A DNA stretch of 13,069 nucleotides, taken from positions 1 through 13,069 of the forward strand of contig JAIXZF010000178.1 in NCBI GenBank assembly GCA_027489835.1, read 5' to 3'. The notes under the pieces are model-generated. The model worked only from the letters and a program-made list of their open reading frames with translations, ran no database searches and had not been told where the DNA came from. Origin of the DNA: Hyphomicrobiales bacterium. Its GTDB lineage: Bacteria; Pseudomonadota; Alphaproteobacteria; Rhizobiales; Beijerinckiaceae. This document shows, in pieces, positions 1 to 6,844 of this stretch. Each line of letters begins with the position of its first letter. The stretch's first letter is position 1. The position numbers and the translations under genes were made by a program.

Positions 1-111
1 ACCCTCGGCGCCGGCCCGACCATGGTGCTGAACACCAACTACGGCGCGACGGATGTTCCGGTCCCCAACGGCGTCGGCCCGAACGGCACCCAGGCTGTGC
101 TGACGAACTGA
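1..111 (+). CDS. C-terminal end of an unidentified protein (partial, 5' end outside window)
   Basis: Frame 1 is open from the first base to a TGA at 109-111 and gives 36 residues, ending in Gln-Ala-Val-Leu-Thr-Asn. The fragment is rich in Gly, Asn, Pro and Thr, has almost no charged residues, and contains no lysine, arginine or cysteine. Such a composition is common in exported or surface proteins, but that is only an impression. A hairpin terminator follows 28 nt after the stop, which supports this being a real gene end. I do not recognise the family, and 36 residues are too few to assign a function. An ATG at 22-24 is in frame, but the open frame continues upstream of it to the window edge. 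Confidence 0.55.
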   Translation, partial: TLGAGPTMVLNTNYGATDVPVPNGVGPNGTQAVLTN

Positions 112-134
112 TCCTGCGATAGGCATCACGCATG

Positions 135-168
135 AAAGAGGCCGCATCCACTGGGGTGCGGCCTTCGT
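135..168. terminator. Intrinsic terminator, probably bidirectional
   Basis: A 10-bp inverted repeat pairs 140-149 with 154-163 around the 4-nt loop ACTG; one of the pairs is a T-G wobble. Read on the plus strand, the hairpin is followed by a weak pyrimidine stretch (TTCGTCGTCG) and serves the partial gene ending at 111. Read on the minus strand, it is followed by CTCTTTC and lies about 60 nt beyond the stop of the EAL gene, so it may end both convergent transcripts. The T-tracts are short for an intrinsic terminator. Confidence 0.7.
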
Positions 169-222
169 CGTCGTGCCGATTGGGTTGCGGAAGATGCCTC
201 GGGCCGAGGGCCCGGCCGGCGG

Positions 223-996
223 TCACGCGCGCAGGGCCTCTCGCCGCAGGCGCTCCTTTTCGGCCAGAAGCCGCGTGATGCCGTCGACGCTCGCTGCCAT
301 GGAAAAGAGGTAGCCCTGCATGTAGTGGCAGCCCGCCGCCTTCAGGAAGCGGTGTTGCAGTTCGGTCTCGACGCCCTCGGCCGTGACCTTGAGGCCGATC
401 GAGCGCGCCAGCGCCACGACGGCCTGGACGATCGCGGCCGACTGCACGGTCTCGATGTGATCGATGAAGCTCTTGTCGATCTTGAGCTTGTCGAGCGGCA
501 TCTTGAGCAGGTAGCTCAGACTGGAATAACCGGTGCCGAAATCGTCGAGCGCCATCCGGACCCCCGCCGCGCGCAGCTCCTCGACGATGCGGGAGGCTGC
601 CTCGAAATCGGTGATGAACGCCGCCTCGACGATCTCGAGCTCGATCCGGTGCGGCTCGATGCCGGCGCCGTGGATGACGTCCAGAACGCGGCGCGCGAAG
701 TCGGGCCGCTGGAATTGGGTGGCGGCGATGTTGACGCTGATCGGCAGTTTTTCCCACCGCTTGGCGTCGCGGCAGGCGCGCTCGAGCACCCACCAGTCCA
801 GCTCCTCCAGCAGTTCGGCCGTGTTGAACAGCGGCATGAACTCGCCCGGGCTTAGATGGCCGCGCACCGGATGGTTCTGGCGGATCAGCGCCTCGAGGCA
901 CACGATCTGCGAGCCGTCGGACGAAACCTGCGGCTGGTAATACAGCGTCAGCTGGTCCTTGCGGACGGGTCCGATGGACGGAGGTGTGGCTGGCAT
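223..996 (-). CDS. Stand-alone EAL-domain protein, probable cyclic-di-GMP phosphodiesterase
   Basis: A 257-aa protein made almost entirely of one EAL domain, which hydrolyses c-di-GMP to linear pGpG. The main catalytic and metal-binding motifs are present: E35-A36-L37, N89 in a VNIA stretch, E121/E124 in the counterpart of the ELTE motif, D151-D152 in DDFGTGYSS, K172 in LKIDKSF, E207 in TAEGVE and Q227 in QGYLF. It is therefore predicted to be active. There is no GGDEF, PAS, REC or transmembrane segment, so it should be cytosolic, with any sensing done by a partner or through transcription. An in-frame stop lies 14 codons upstream of the ATG and no other start lies between, so the start is secure; an AAGGA lies 12 nt upstream, a rather long spacing. 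A 118-nt gap separates it from cysG on the same strand, so it is probably not part of the nitrate operon. Confidence 0.92.
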   Translation of the reverse strand: MPATPPSIGPVRKDQLTLYYQPQVSSDGSQIVCLEALIRQNHPVRGHLSPGEFMPLFNTAELLEELDWWVLERACRDAKRWEKLPISVNIAATQFQRPDFARRVLDVIHGAGIEPHRIELEIVEAAFITDFEAASRIVEELRAAGVRMALDDFGTGYSSLSYLLKMPLDKLKIDKSFIDHIETVQSAAIVQAVVALARSIGLKVTAEGVETELQHRFLKAAGCHYMQGYLFSMAASVDGITRLLAEKERLRREALRA

Positions 997-1114
997 GTCG
1001 AAGACGTATCCTTGGCCACGAAAGCATTACACGTCCAAGGCTTGCAGAACCGTTACCATCGCTTGAGCAAGGTCTTGCCAAGATCGAGCGCAGTATTCGG
1101 TGCAATGCGTTACG
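997..1114 (-). promoter_or_regulatory. Intergenic region between cysG and the EAL gene, possible EAL promoter
   Basis: This 118-nt gap is the only sizeable spacer between cysG and the gene downstream on the same strand. I see no strong terminator for cysG in it. On the minus strand a TTGGCA at about 1074-1079 could act as a -35 element, but the -10 position 17 nt further on (TGGTAA) is a poor match. A near-palindrome at 1071-1085 overlaps that site. The EAL gene may have its own promoter here or may be reached by read-through from cysG; the sequence does not decide between these. Confidence 0.3.
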
Positions 1115-2554
1115 TCAGGCCACGTCGCGGGTCGCGCTGCGGGGAGGCGTTGCGGCAACGGAAGGCGGCCCGAGATCGGCACTCGGACCGAGCGCGAGGC
1201 CCAGCATCAGCAGCCCCGGCCCCTCGGCCGTGCAGCCCCGCGCGGCCTCAGCGATGCCCGCCGCCGTCGACACGACGATGCGCATGTCAGGGCGCGTCGC
1301 GTTGACGACGAAGCGGGCCGGCGTGTCCGGGTGCAGCCCCGCCGCGATCCAGGCCGACATGATGCGGTCGAGCTTGCGCCTCGCCATGTAGACGCAGGTC
1401 GTGGCATCCGGGTCCGCGATGCTCGGCAAATGCAGGCTCGGCGGCACCTCGCCGTCGGCGTCGTGCGCGGTGAGGAACTGCACGCGCCGCGCCACGCCCC
1501 GCCGCGTGAGGGAGACCCCCAGCGCCGCGGCGGCCCCGAAGCCGGCGGAGACGCCGTTGACGATCATGATCGGCACGCCGGCGGCCTTCGCCGCGGCGAT
1601 TTCCTCGTCCGCGCGGCCGAACACCAGCGGATCCCCGCCCTTGAGCCGCACCACCCGCGCGCCTTCGAGGGCGAGGGTGACCGCGAGCGCCGAGATGTCG
1701 CCTTGAGCGCAGGAAATCTGGCCGCCGCGCTTGCCGACATGGATCTTGCGCGCCTCGCGCCGCGCGAAGGCCAGCGCCTCCTCGGCCACGAGATCGTCGT
1801 AGAGGATCACGTCGGCCTCGCGCAGCAGGCGCACGGCCTTGAGCGTCAGCAGTTCCGGATCGCCCGGCCCGGCGCCGACCAGCGCGATCGAGCCTCCCCC
1901 GCCCTGCGTAGCGCCGCGCTCGACTTCGACCAGCAGCGCCTCGCGCTCGACCGCGCAGGGCGGCCGGTCAGAATGGGCCATGGCGAGGCCTGCGAAGCGG
2001 CGCCAGAAGGCCTTGCGCGCCGCGCCGTCGAGCCCTGCCGACATCACCCGCCCGCGCCAGGCTTTCGCGGCCTTGGCCCATCCCGCGAAGCCGGCCGGCA
2101 GCAGCGTCTCGATCATCGAACGGACGGCCTGCCCGAGCGGCGGCGCGCCGCCATCGGTCGAGATGCCGATCACCAGCGGCGAACGGTTGACGATGGCGCC
2201 GAACTGGAAATCGCAGAAGGCCGGCTTGTCCACGACGTTGACCGGGATGCCGCGCGCGCGGGCCGCAGCGGCGAAAGCCGCGCCCTCCGCCTCGTCCTCC
2301 AGCGCGCCGATGGCGATGGCGGCGCCGTCGAAATCGCCGGGCTCTAGCGCGCGCGCCAGCAGCGTCACGCGGTCGGGCCAATCGGCGGCGAGCCTGACGG
2401 CCTCACTGTCCGGCTCGTGCCAGACGAGCCGGACCTGCGCCCCGGCGGCCGCCAGCAATTCGGCCTTCCAGGCAGTGCCGGCCGAGCCGCCCGCCACCAG
2501 CGCGGTCTTGCCGCCGAGCTTCAGAAAGACCGGCAGCGTGGCGAGGTCGCCCAT
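1115..2554 (-). CDS. cysG: Siroheme synthase CysG (precorrin-2 dehydrogenase/ferrochelatase fused to uroporphyrinogen-III methyltransferase)
   Basis: A 479-aa fusion that converts uroporphyrinogen III to siroheme, the cofactor of the nitrite reductase NirA encoded in the same operon. Residues about 5-150 form the NAD-dependent dehydrogenase/ferrochelatase domain: a glycine-rich loop AGGSAGTAWKAELL at 21-34 and D109 in NVVD, matching catalytic Asp104 of the E. coli enzyme. Residues about 222-460 form the SAM-dependent methyltransferase: VGAGPGDPELLTLKA at 226-240, VGKRGG at 273-278 and VRLKGGDPLVFGR at 302-314. The usual VPGIT loop reads VNGVS at 332-336. The start is placed at 2554 because the typical N-terminus (hydrophobic LPVFLKL) begins there, 13 nt after the nasA stop. 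An upstream in-frame ATG at 2605 would overlap nasA and add 17 polar residues. The last 20 or so residues are a Pro/Ala/Ser-rich tail of no evident function. Confidence 0.93.
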   Translation of the reverse strand: MGDLATLPVFLKLGGKTALVAGGSAGTAWKAELLAAAGAQVRLVWHEPDSEAVRLAADWPDRVTLLARALEPGDFDGAAIAIGALEDEAEGAAFAAAARARGIPVNVVDKPAFCDFQFGAIVNRSPLVIGISTDGGAPPLGQAVRSMIETLLPAGFAGWAKAAKAWRGRVMSAGLDGAARKAFWRRFAGLAMAHSDRPPCAVEREALLVEVERGATQGGGGSIALVGAGPGDPELLTLKAVRLLREADVILYDDLVAEEALAFARREARKIHVGKRGGQISCAQGDISALAVTLALEGARVVRLKGGDPLVFGRADEEIAAAKAAGVPIMIVNGVSAGFGAAAALGVSLTRRGVARRVQFLTAHDADGEVPPSLHLPSIADPDATTCVYMARRKLDRIMSAWIAAGLHPDTPARFVVNATRPDMRIVVSTAAGIAEAARGCTAEGPGLLMLGLALGPSADLGPPSVAATPPRSATRDVA

Positions 2555-2567
2555 GCGGGCGCCCGTC

Positions 2568-5246
2568 TCACGCGGCGGCCGTATGCGCTGGCTTGTGCCG
2601 TTCATCGTTGATCACTCGCCTGATTTCGGGACGGCACGAGCCGCAATTGCTGCCGGCCTTCACAGCCGCGCCAACGGCTTCGACATCGGCTGCGCCGGCG
2701 CGAATGGCTTCCGTGATGACGCCGCGCCGCACGCCGAAGCAGGCGCAGATCAGCGGGCCCAGATCAGCCCCGCCCGCCGGCGGCCGGCCCGCCAGTACGG
2801 CCCTCTGCTCGGCTGTGTCGAGGCTGTCCCGGCCGAACGCGTCGATCAGCCAGTCGAACATCGCCGCCGACCGTTCGCGCGCCGTGAACAGCGCCATGGA
2901 CAGCCGATCCTCCTCGAACACGGCGAGCCGGAAGGCTTCGGCTGCCGGATCGGACAACGCCGCACGCCGATGCTCCGAGCCGAGGAGATTGAGCAGCAGC
3001 GCATGGACCTTCTGCGGCGCGTGCGGCGACGCGAACAGCACCGCCTCGCCGCCGGGGACGGTAAGGCGCGAATGGGCCAGCCAGGACGGCATCTCGATGG
3101 GCCTCCGGCTGAGCATCAGCCCTTCGCAGGCCATGGCGATGGGCGTGACCCGGACGGGCGTGGCCTTCAGCTCCGGCTGGCCCGAGAACCGGTCGGTGTG
3201 GGGCTGCGTCATGGCGTCGACGCGGGCGAGCCCGCTGGTGGCGTCGTTCCAGTGGAACGGCGCGAAGGCGGCTCCACGCGGCGTGCCCTCGTCGGTGACT
3301 GCCCTGAGCGTCGCCTCGCCATGCCGGCTGGCGATGCGGGCATAGCCGCCGGCGGCGATGCCCAGCCGCGACGCGTCTTCCGGATGCAGCGACAGCGTCG
3401 GCTCCGCGGCATGGCGCGCCAGCGTGCGCGCTTTGCCCGTGCGGGTCATGCTGTGCCACTGGTCGCGCATGCGGCCGGTGTTGAGCAGCAGCGGGTATTC
3501 GTCGGAAACCGCCTCCGCCAGCTCCGGCTCCGCGATGGCGACGAGCCGGGCCCTGCCGCCCGGCGTGGTGAAGCCGCCTTCCGCGAACAGGCGCGGCCGG
3601 GGCGCCTCGCCCGCGCGCCAGGGCCAATGCACCGGCTGAAGCGTATCGTAGGCCACGGCGTCGAGGCCAGCCATCGCGCCGATGTCGAAGCTGCGCGCGC
3701 CTTCATTCTCGAAGGCCGAGAGCGCCGCATGCTCGCGGAAGATGGAGGCGGCGTCGGGATAGGCGAAGGCCTCGCCAAAACCCATTCGCTGCGCCACCAA
3801 CTGCACATGCTCCCAATCGGGCCTGGCTTCGCCCGGCATCGCCAGGAAGGCGCGCTGCCTGGAAATGCGCCGTTCCGAATTGGTGACGATGCCATCCTTC
3901 TCGCCCCATGCGGCGGCCGGCAGCAGCACATGTGCCCCCGCCGCGGTGGTGTCGGTGCGCGTCACGGCTTCCGAGACGACGAACAGGTCGAGCTTCCTCA
4001 GCGCGGCCCGCATCGCGTCGGCGCGCGGCAGGGTCACGGCCGGGTTGGTGTGCATCACCCACAGGGCCTTGATCTCGCCGCGCTCGATGGCCTCGAACAT
4101 CTGCACGGCCTTCAGACCCTCGGCCTCGGCCATGCGCGGCGCGTTCCAGAAGCGGCGCACCCGGTCGATCTCGGCGGGGGTGTAGTTCATGTGCGCGGCC
4201 AGCATGTTGGCCAGCCCGCCCACCTCACGCCCGCCCATGGCGTTGGGCTGGCCGGTCAGAGACAGCGGCCCGCATCCGGGCCTTCCGATCCGCCCCGTCG
4301 CGAGATGGCAGTTGAGGATTGCGCCGACCTTTTCGGTACCCTGGGCCGACTGGTTTACGCCCTGCGAATAGCAGGTGACGACGCGCTGGCGGTCGATGAA
4401 CAGATCGACAAAGGCCGCGATGTCCTCTTGGGACAGTCCCGTTTTCGTCGCCGCCGTCACGATGTCAGGGGCAATCGCACGGGCGCGTTCCAGCGCTTCG
4501 GCCAAGCCCTCGGTATGGTTGGCGACGAAGGCCTCGTCCACCGCCCCGCGTGCCGCGATCTCGCTCAGCAGCCAGGAAAACAACACGGAATCCATGCCCG
4601 GCCGGATGGACAGCTGCAAATCGGCCCCTTCCGAGGTCGCCGTGCGGCGCGGGTCGATGTTGACGATCTTCGTGCCCCGGCGCTCGCGCGCGGCCTGCAT
4701 GCGCTGGAACAGAACCGGATGGCACCACGCCGCGTTGGAGCCGACGAGCACGATCAGATCGGCCTCGTCGAGGTCCTCATAGGTATTGGGCACGGTGTCG
4801 GAACCAAAGGCGCGCCGATGGCCCGCGACCGACGAGGCCATGCAGAGACGTGAATTGGTGTCGACATGGCGCACGCCGAGGAAGCCCTTGGCGAACTTGT
4901 TGGCGACGTAATAATCCTCGGTGAGGAGCTGGCCGGACAGGTAGAAGGCCACCGCATCGGGGCCGTGCCGGTCGATGACGCGCCGCAGCCCATTGGCGAC
5001 GAAGCCCGCCGCCTGGTTCCAGCTCGCGCGCTGGCCATGGATCATCGGGTGCAGCAGCCGGCCTTCAAGAGACAAAGTCTCGCCCAGCGAGGCGCCCTTG
5101 ACGCAGAGCTTGCCGTGATTGGCCGGATGCGATGTGTCGCCGGCGATCAGCGCCCCGCCCTGCCCGTCCGGCGTCGCCGCCACGCCGCAGCCCACGCCGC
5201 AATAGGGGCAGGTCGTCTTCACCGGGGCGGCGGCGGCGGTCGGCAT
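2568..5246 (-). CDS. nasA: Assimilatory nitrate reductase catalytic subunit with C-terminal [2Fe-2S] domain
   Basis: An 892-aa molybdopterin enzyme that reduces nitrate to nitrite. The N-terminus has C13, C16, C20 and C48 for a [4Fe-4S] cluster. C135 in the CMASSVAG stretch matches the molybdenum-ligand cysteine of Nap/Nas enzymes. The molybdopterin-binding and dinucleotide-binding domains run to about residue 690. After them come a segment at about 771-821 resembling the C-terminal domain of NirB-type reductases, and then a BFD-like [2Fe-2S] domain with C834, C836, C868 and C871. There is no signal peptide, so the enzyme is cytoplasmic and assimilatory rather than periplasmic Nap. Its ATG shares one base with the TGA of the upstream reductase gene (TGATG), suggesting translational coupling. 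The C-terminal [2Fe-2S] centre is the likely entry point for electrons from a flavoprotein encoded upstream. The family is clear; the identity of the electron donor is inferred. Confidence 0.95.
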   Translation of the reverse strand: MPTAAAAPVKTTCPYCGVGCGVAATPDGQGGALIAGDTSHPANHGKLCVKGASLGETLSLEGRLLHPMIHGQRASWNQAAGFVANGLRRVIDRHGPDAVAFYLSGQLLTEDYYVANKFAKGFLGVRHVDTNSRLCMASSVAGHRRAFGSDTVPNTYEDLDEADLIVLVGSNAAWCHPVLFQRMQAARERRGTKIVNIDPRRTATSEGADLQLSIRPGMDSVLFSWLLSEIAARGAVDEAFVANHTEGLAEALERARAIAPDIVTAATKTGLSQEDIAAFVDLFIDRQRVVTCYSQGVNQSAQGTEKVGAILNCHLATGRIGRPGCGPLSLTGQPNAMGGREVGGLANMLAAHMNYTPAEIDRVRRFWNAPRMAEAEGLKAVQMFEAIERGEIKALWVMHTNPAVTLPRADAMRAALRKLDLFVVSEAVTRTDTTAAGAHVLLPAAAWGEKDGIVTNSERRISRQRAFLAMPGEARPDWEHVQLVAQRMGFGEAFAYPDAASIFREHAALSAFENEGARSFDIGAMAGLDAVAYDTLQPVHWPWRAGEAPRPRLFAEGGFTTPGGRARLVAIAEPELAEAVSDEYPLLLNTGRMRDQWHSMTRTGKARTLARHAAEPTLSLHPEDASRLGIAAGGYARIASRHGEATLRAVTDEGTPRGAAFAPFHWNDATSGLARVDAMTQPHTDRFSGQPELKATPVRVTPIAMACEGLMLSRRPIEMPSWLAHSRLTVPGGEAVLFASPHAPQKVHALLLNLLGSEHRRAALSDPAAEAFRLAVFEEDRLSMALFTARERSAAMFDWLIDAFGRDSLDTAEQRAVLAGRPPAGGADLGPLICACFGVRRGVITEAIRAGAADVEAVGAAVKAGSNCGSCRPEIRRVINDERHKPAHTAAA

Positions 5247-6844
5247 CAGTAGACATCCGCCTGATAGCGGCCGGATTTCCTGAGCCCGGCCACGAAGGCG
5301 ATGGCGTCGTCGCTGGACAGCCCGCCATGGGCGACCGCGATGTCCACCAGCGCCCGCTCCACATCCTTGGCCATGCGCTTGGCGTCGCCGCAGACGTAGA
5401 AATGCGCGCCCTGCCCGAACCAGGCCCAGAGCTCCGCGCCATTCTCGCGCATCCTGTCCTGGACGTAGATCTTCTCGGAGCCATCGCGGGACCAGGCGAG
5501 CGTGAGCCTCTCGAGCTGCCCCGCTGCCTTCATGGCGTTGAGCTCGTCCGCATAGAAGAAATCGCTGGCCATGCGCTGATGGCCGAAGAACAGCCAGTTC
5601 CGGCCCGGCGCCTTCGCCGCCGCGCGCTCCTGCAGGAAGGCGCGGAACGGCGCGATGCCGGTGCCTGGCCCGACCATGATGATCGGCTTCAAAGGGTCGG
5701 CCGGCAGCCCGAAGCCATGCGCCTTCTGGATGTAGGCCTTGAGCGTCTGCCCCTGCTCGATGCGGCTACCAAGGAAGGTCGAGGCAACGCCGATGCGCTG
5801 GCGGCGGCCAAGCTGGTAGCGCACGGCGTCGACCGTCAGCGTCAGCCGGCCGGCCTGATGCCGCGGCGAGGACGAGATCGAATAGAGGCGCGGCTGCAGC
5901 TCGTCGAGCGCCTCGGCGAACGCCTCGGGCGAGAGCCTGAGCCCCGAGAACTTGTGCAGCGCGCCGAGCACGTCGAGCAACGCGAGATCGCCGTCCGGAT
6001 CCTCGCCGCGCGCCAGCGCCTGCGCCTTGGCCCGGACGGCGCCGCCGGTGACAAACGATATCAGCTGGAACAGCCCGTCCGGCGCCGCGCCCAGCGAACG
6101 GTCATAGATCAACGCATCCCGCAGCGTGCCGGACCCAATCGGGTGTTCGGGCCGCGCGCCCATCAGCGCGATCACCGCATCGGCCAAGCGCGGATCGTTG
6201 GCGGCGAAAACGCCGAAGGAATCGCCGGCTTCATACGTCAGCGCGCTGTCCGTCAGGTCGAACTCGACATGCCAGGTTTCTTTTTCCGAGCCCGCGCCGT
6301 TGAGCTTGCGCCGCGAAACGAAGGTGACCTCGACCGGGTTGTCGCGGCCCAATCCCGGCGCCGCGGCAGGCGTCGGTGCCACTTCGGCCATGGCCGGCGC
6401 CAAAGCGGGCGCTGCGCCCATCTCGGCCGCCAGCTCCTTGAGCGCCCTCAGCGTGTCCTTGCCGCCGGGCGCGCAGAGGTTGAGCTTCGGCTCCTTTCCC
6501 TCTGCGATCGCTTGCGAATAGGTCTCGCACACATACCCGCATTGACCGCAATCCTGCTGGGCCATGGCCGCGAACATGCGGCGCCTGAGCGGCTTGCCTT
6601 CGGCGAGCTTCATGCGCTCGGCGATGTCCATGGCCGGATCATGCCAGGGCGCGTCCTCATCCTCGCCGGGCGCCGTCCCGATCAGCGCCTCGGCCTCCCG
6701 GCTGGAGAGCGCCGTCACGGCGGCGGTGTCGAGGTTGAGGTAGCCCGCGAAGAACCCGCTCAGCCAGACACGCTGCTCGGGCGTGAACGGCGCGCTTTCG
6801 GGCAGGAGGTCGAATGTCTTCACCGGCGGCAGGGAAATGCTCAT
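5246..6844 (-). CDS. CysJ-like NADPH-dependent reductase with a four-cysteine Fe-S module in place of flavodoxin
   Basis: A 532-aa protein whose residues about 165-532 closely follow the FAD/NADP half of sulfite reductase flavoprotein CysJ. The FAD motif RLYSISS lies at 319-325, the nucleotide loop VGPGTGIAPFRAF at 391-403, the NADPH-specificity segment WSRDGSEKIYVQ at 451-462, YVCGD at 483-487, and the C-terminus ends in RYQADVY like CysJ. Residues 21-35 (TPEQRVWLSGFFAGY) resemble the extreme N-terminus of CysJ, but the flavodoxin domain expected next is absent. Instead C99, C102, C106 and C124 form CGQCG-x2-C-x17-C followed by APGG, the pattern of the small Fe-S domain of RnfB and related proteins. 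An Ala/Pro linker at 142-165 joins the two halves. The likely role is to pass electrons from NADPH through FAD and the cluster to NasA or NirA. The start overlaps the nirA stop (ATGA). The label sulfite reductase alpha subunit would mislead here; no sulfite reductase hemoprotein is present. Confidence 0.88.
   Translation of the reverse strand: MSISLPPVKTFDLLPESAPFTPEQRVWLSGFFAGYLNLDTAAVTALSSREAEALIGTAPGEDEDAPWHDPAMDIAERMKLAEGKPLRRRMFAAMAQQDCGQCGYVCETYSQAIAEGKEPKLNLCAPGGKDTLRALKELAAEMGAAPALAPAMAEVAPTPAAAPGLGRDNPVEVTFVSRRKLNGAGSEKETWHVEFDLTDSALTYEAGDSFGVFAANDPRLADAVIALMGARPEHPIGSGTLRDALIYDRSLGAAPDGLFQLISFVTGGAVRAKAQALARGEDPDGDLALLDVLGALHKFSGLRLSPEAFAEALDELQPRLYSISSSPRHQAGRLTLTVDAVRYQLGRRQRIGVASTFLGSRIEQGQTLKAYIQKAHGFGLPADPLKPIIMVGPGTGIAPFRAFLQERAAAKAPGRNWLFFGHQRMASDFFYADELNAMKAAGQLERLTLAWSRDGSEKIYVQDRMRENGAELWAWFGQGAHFYVCGDAKRMAKDVERALVDIAVAHGGLSSDDAIAFVAGLRKSGRYQADVY

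Noticed and set aside
197..216. GC-rich hairpin (CGGGCC-GAG-GGCCCG, 200-214) just past the EAL stop as a terminator
   Set aside because: It has no T-tract on either strand, and the better terminator at 140-163 lies just beyond it.
2555..2605. Longer N-terminus for CysG starting at 2605
   Set aside because: It would overlap nasA by 38 nt and add polar residues before the conserved family start; 2554 is the better choice.
1839..4853. A 1004-codon open frame on the plus strand opposite cysG and nasA
   Set aside because: It is antisense to two well-recognised genes. Its translation is rich in Arg, Ala, Gly and His with no known domain, as expected from high-GC DNA where the opposite frame rarely has stops.
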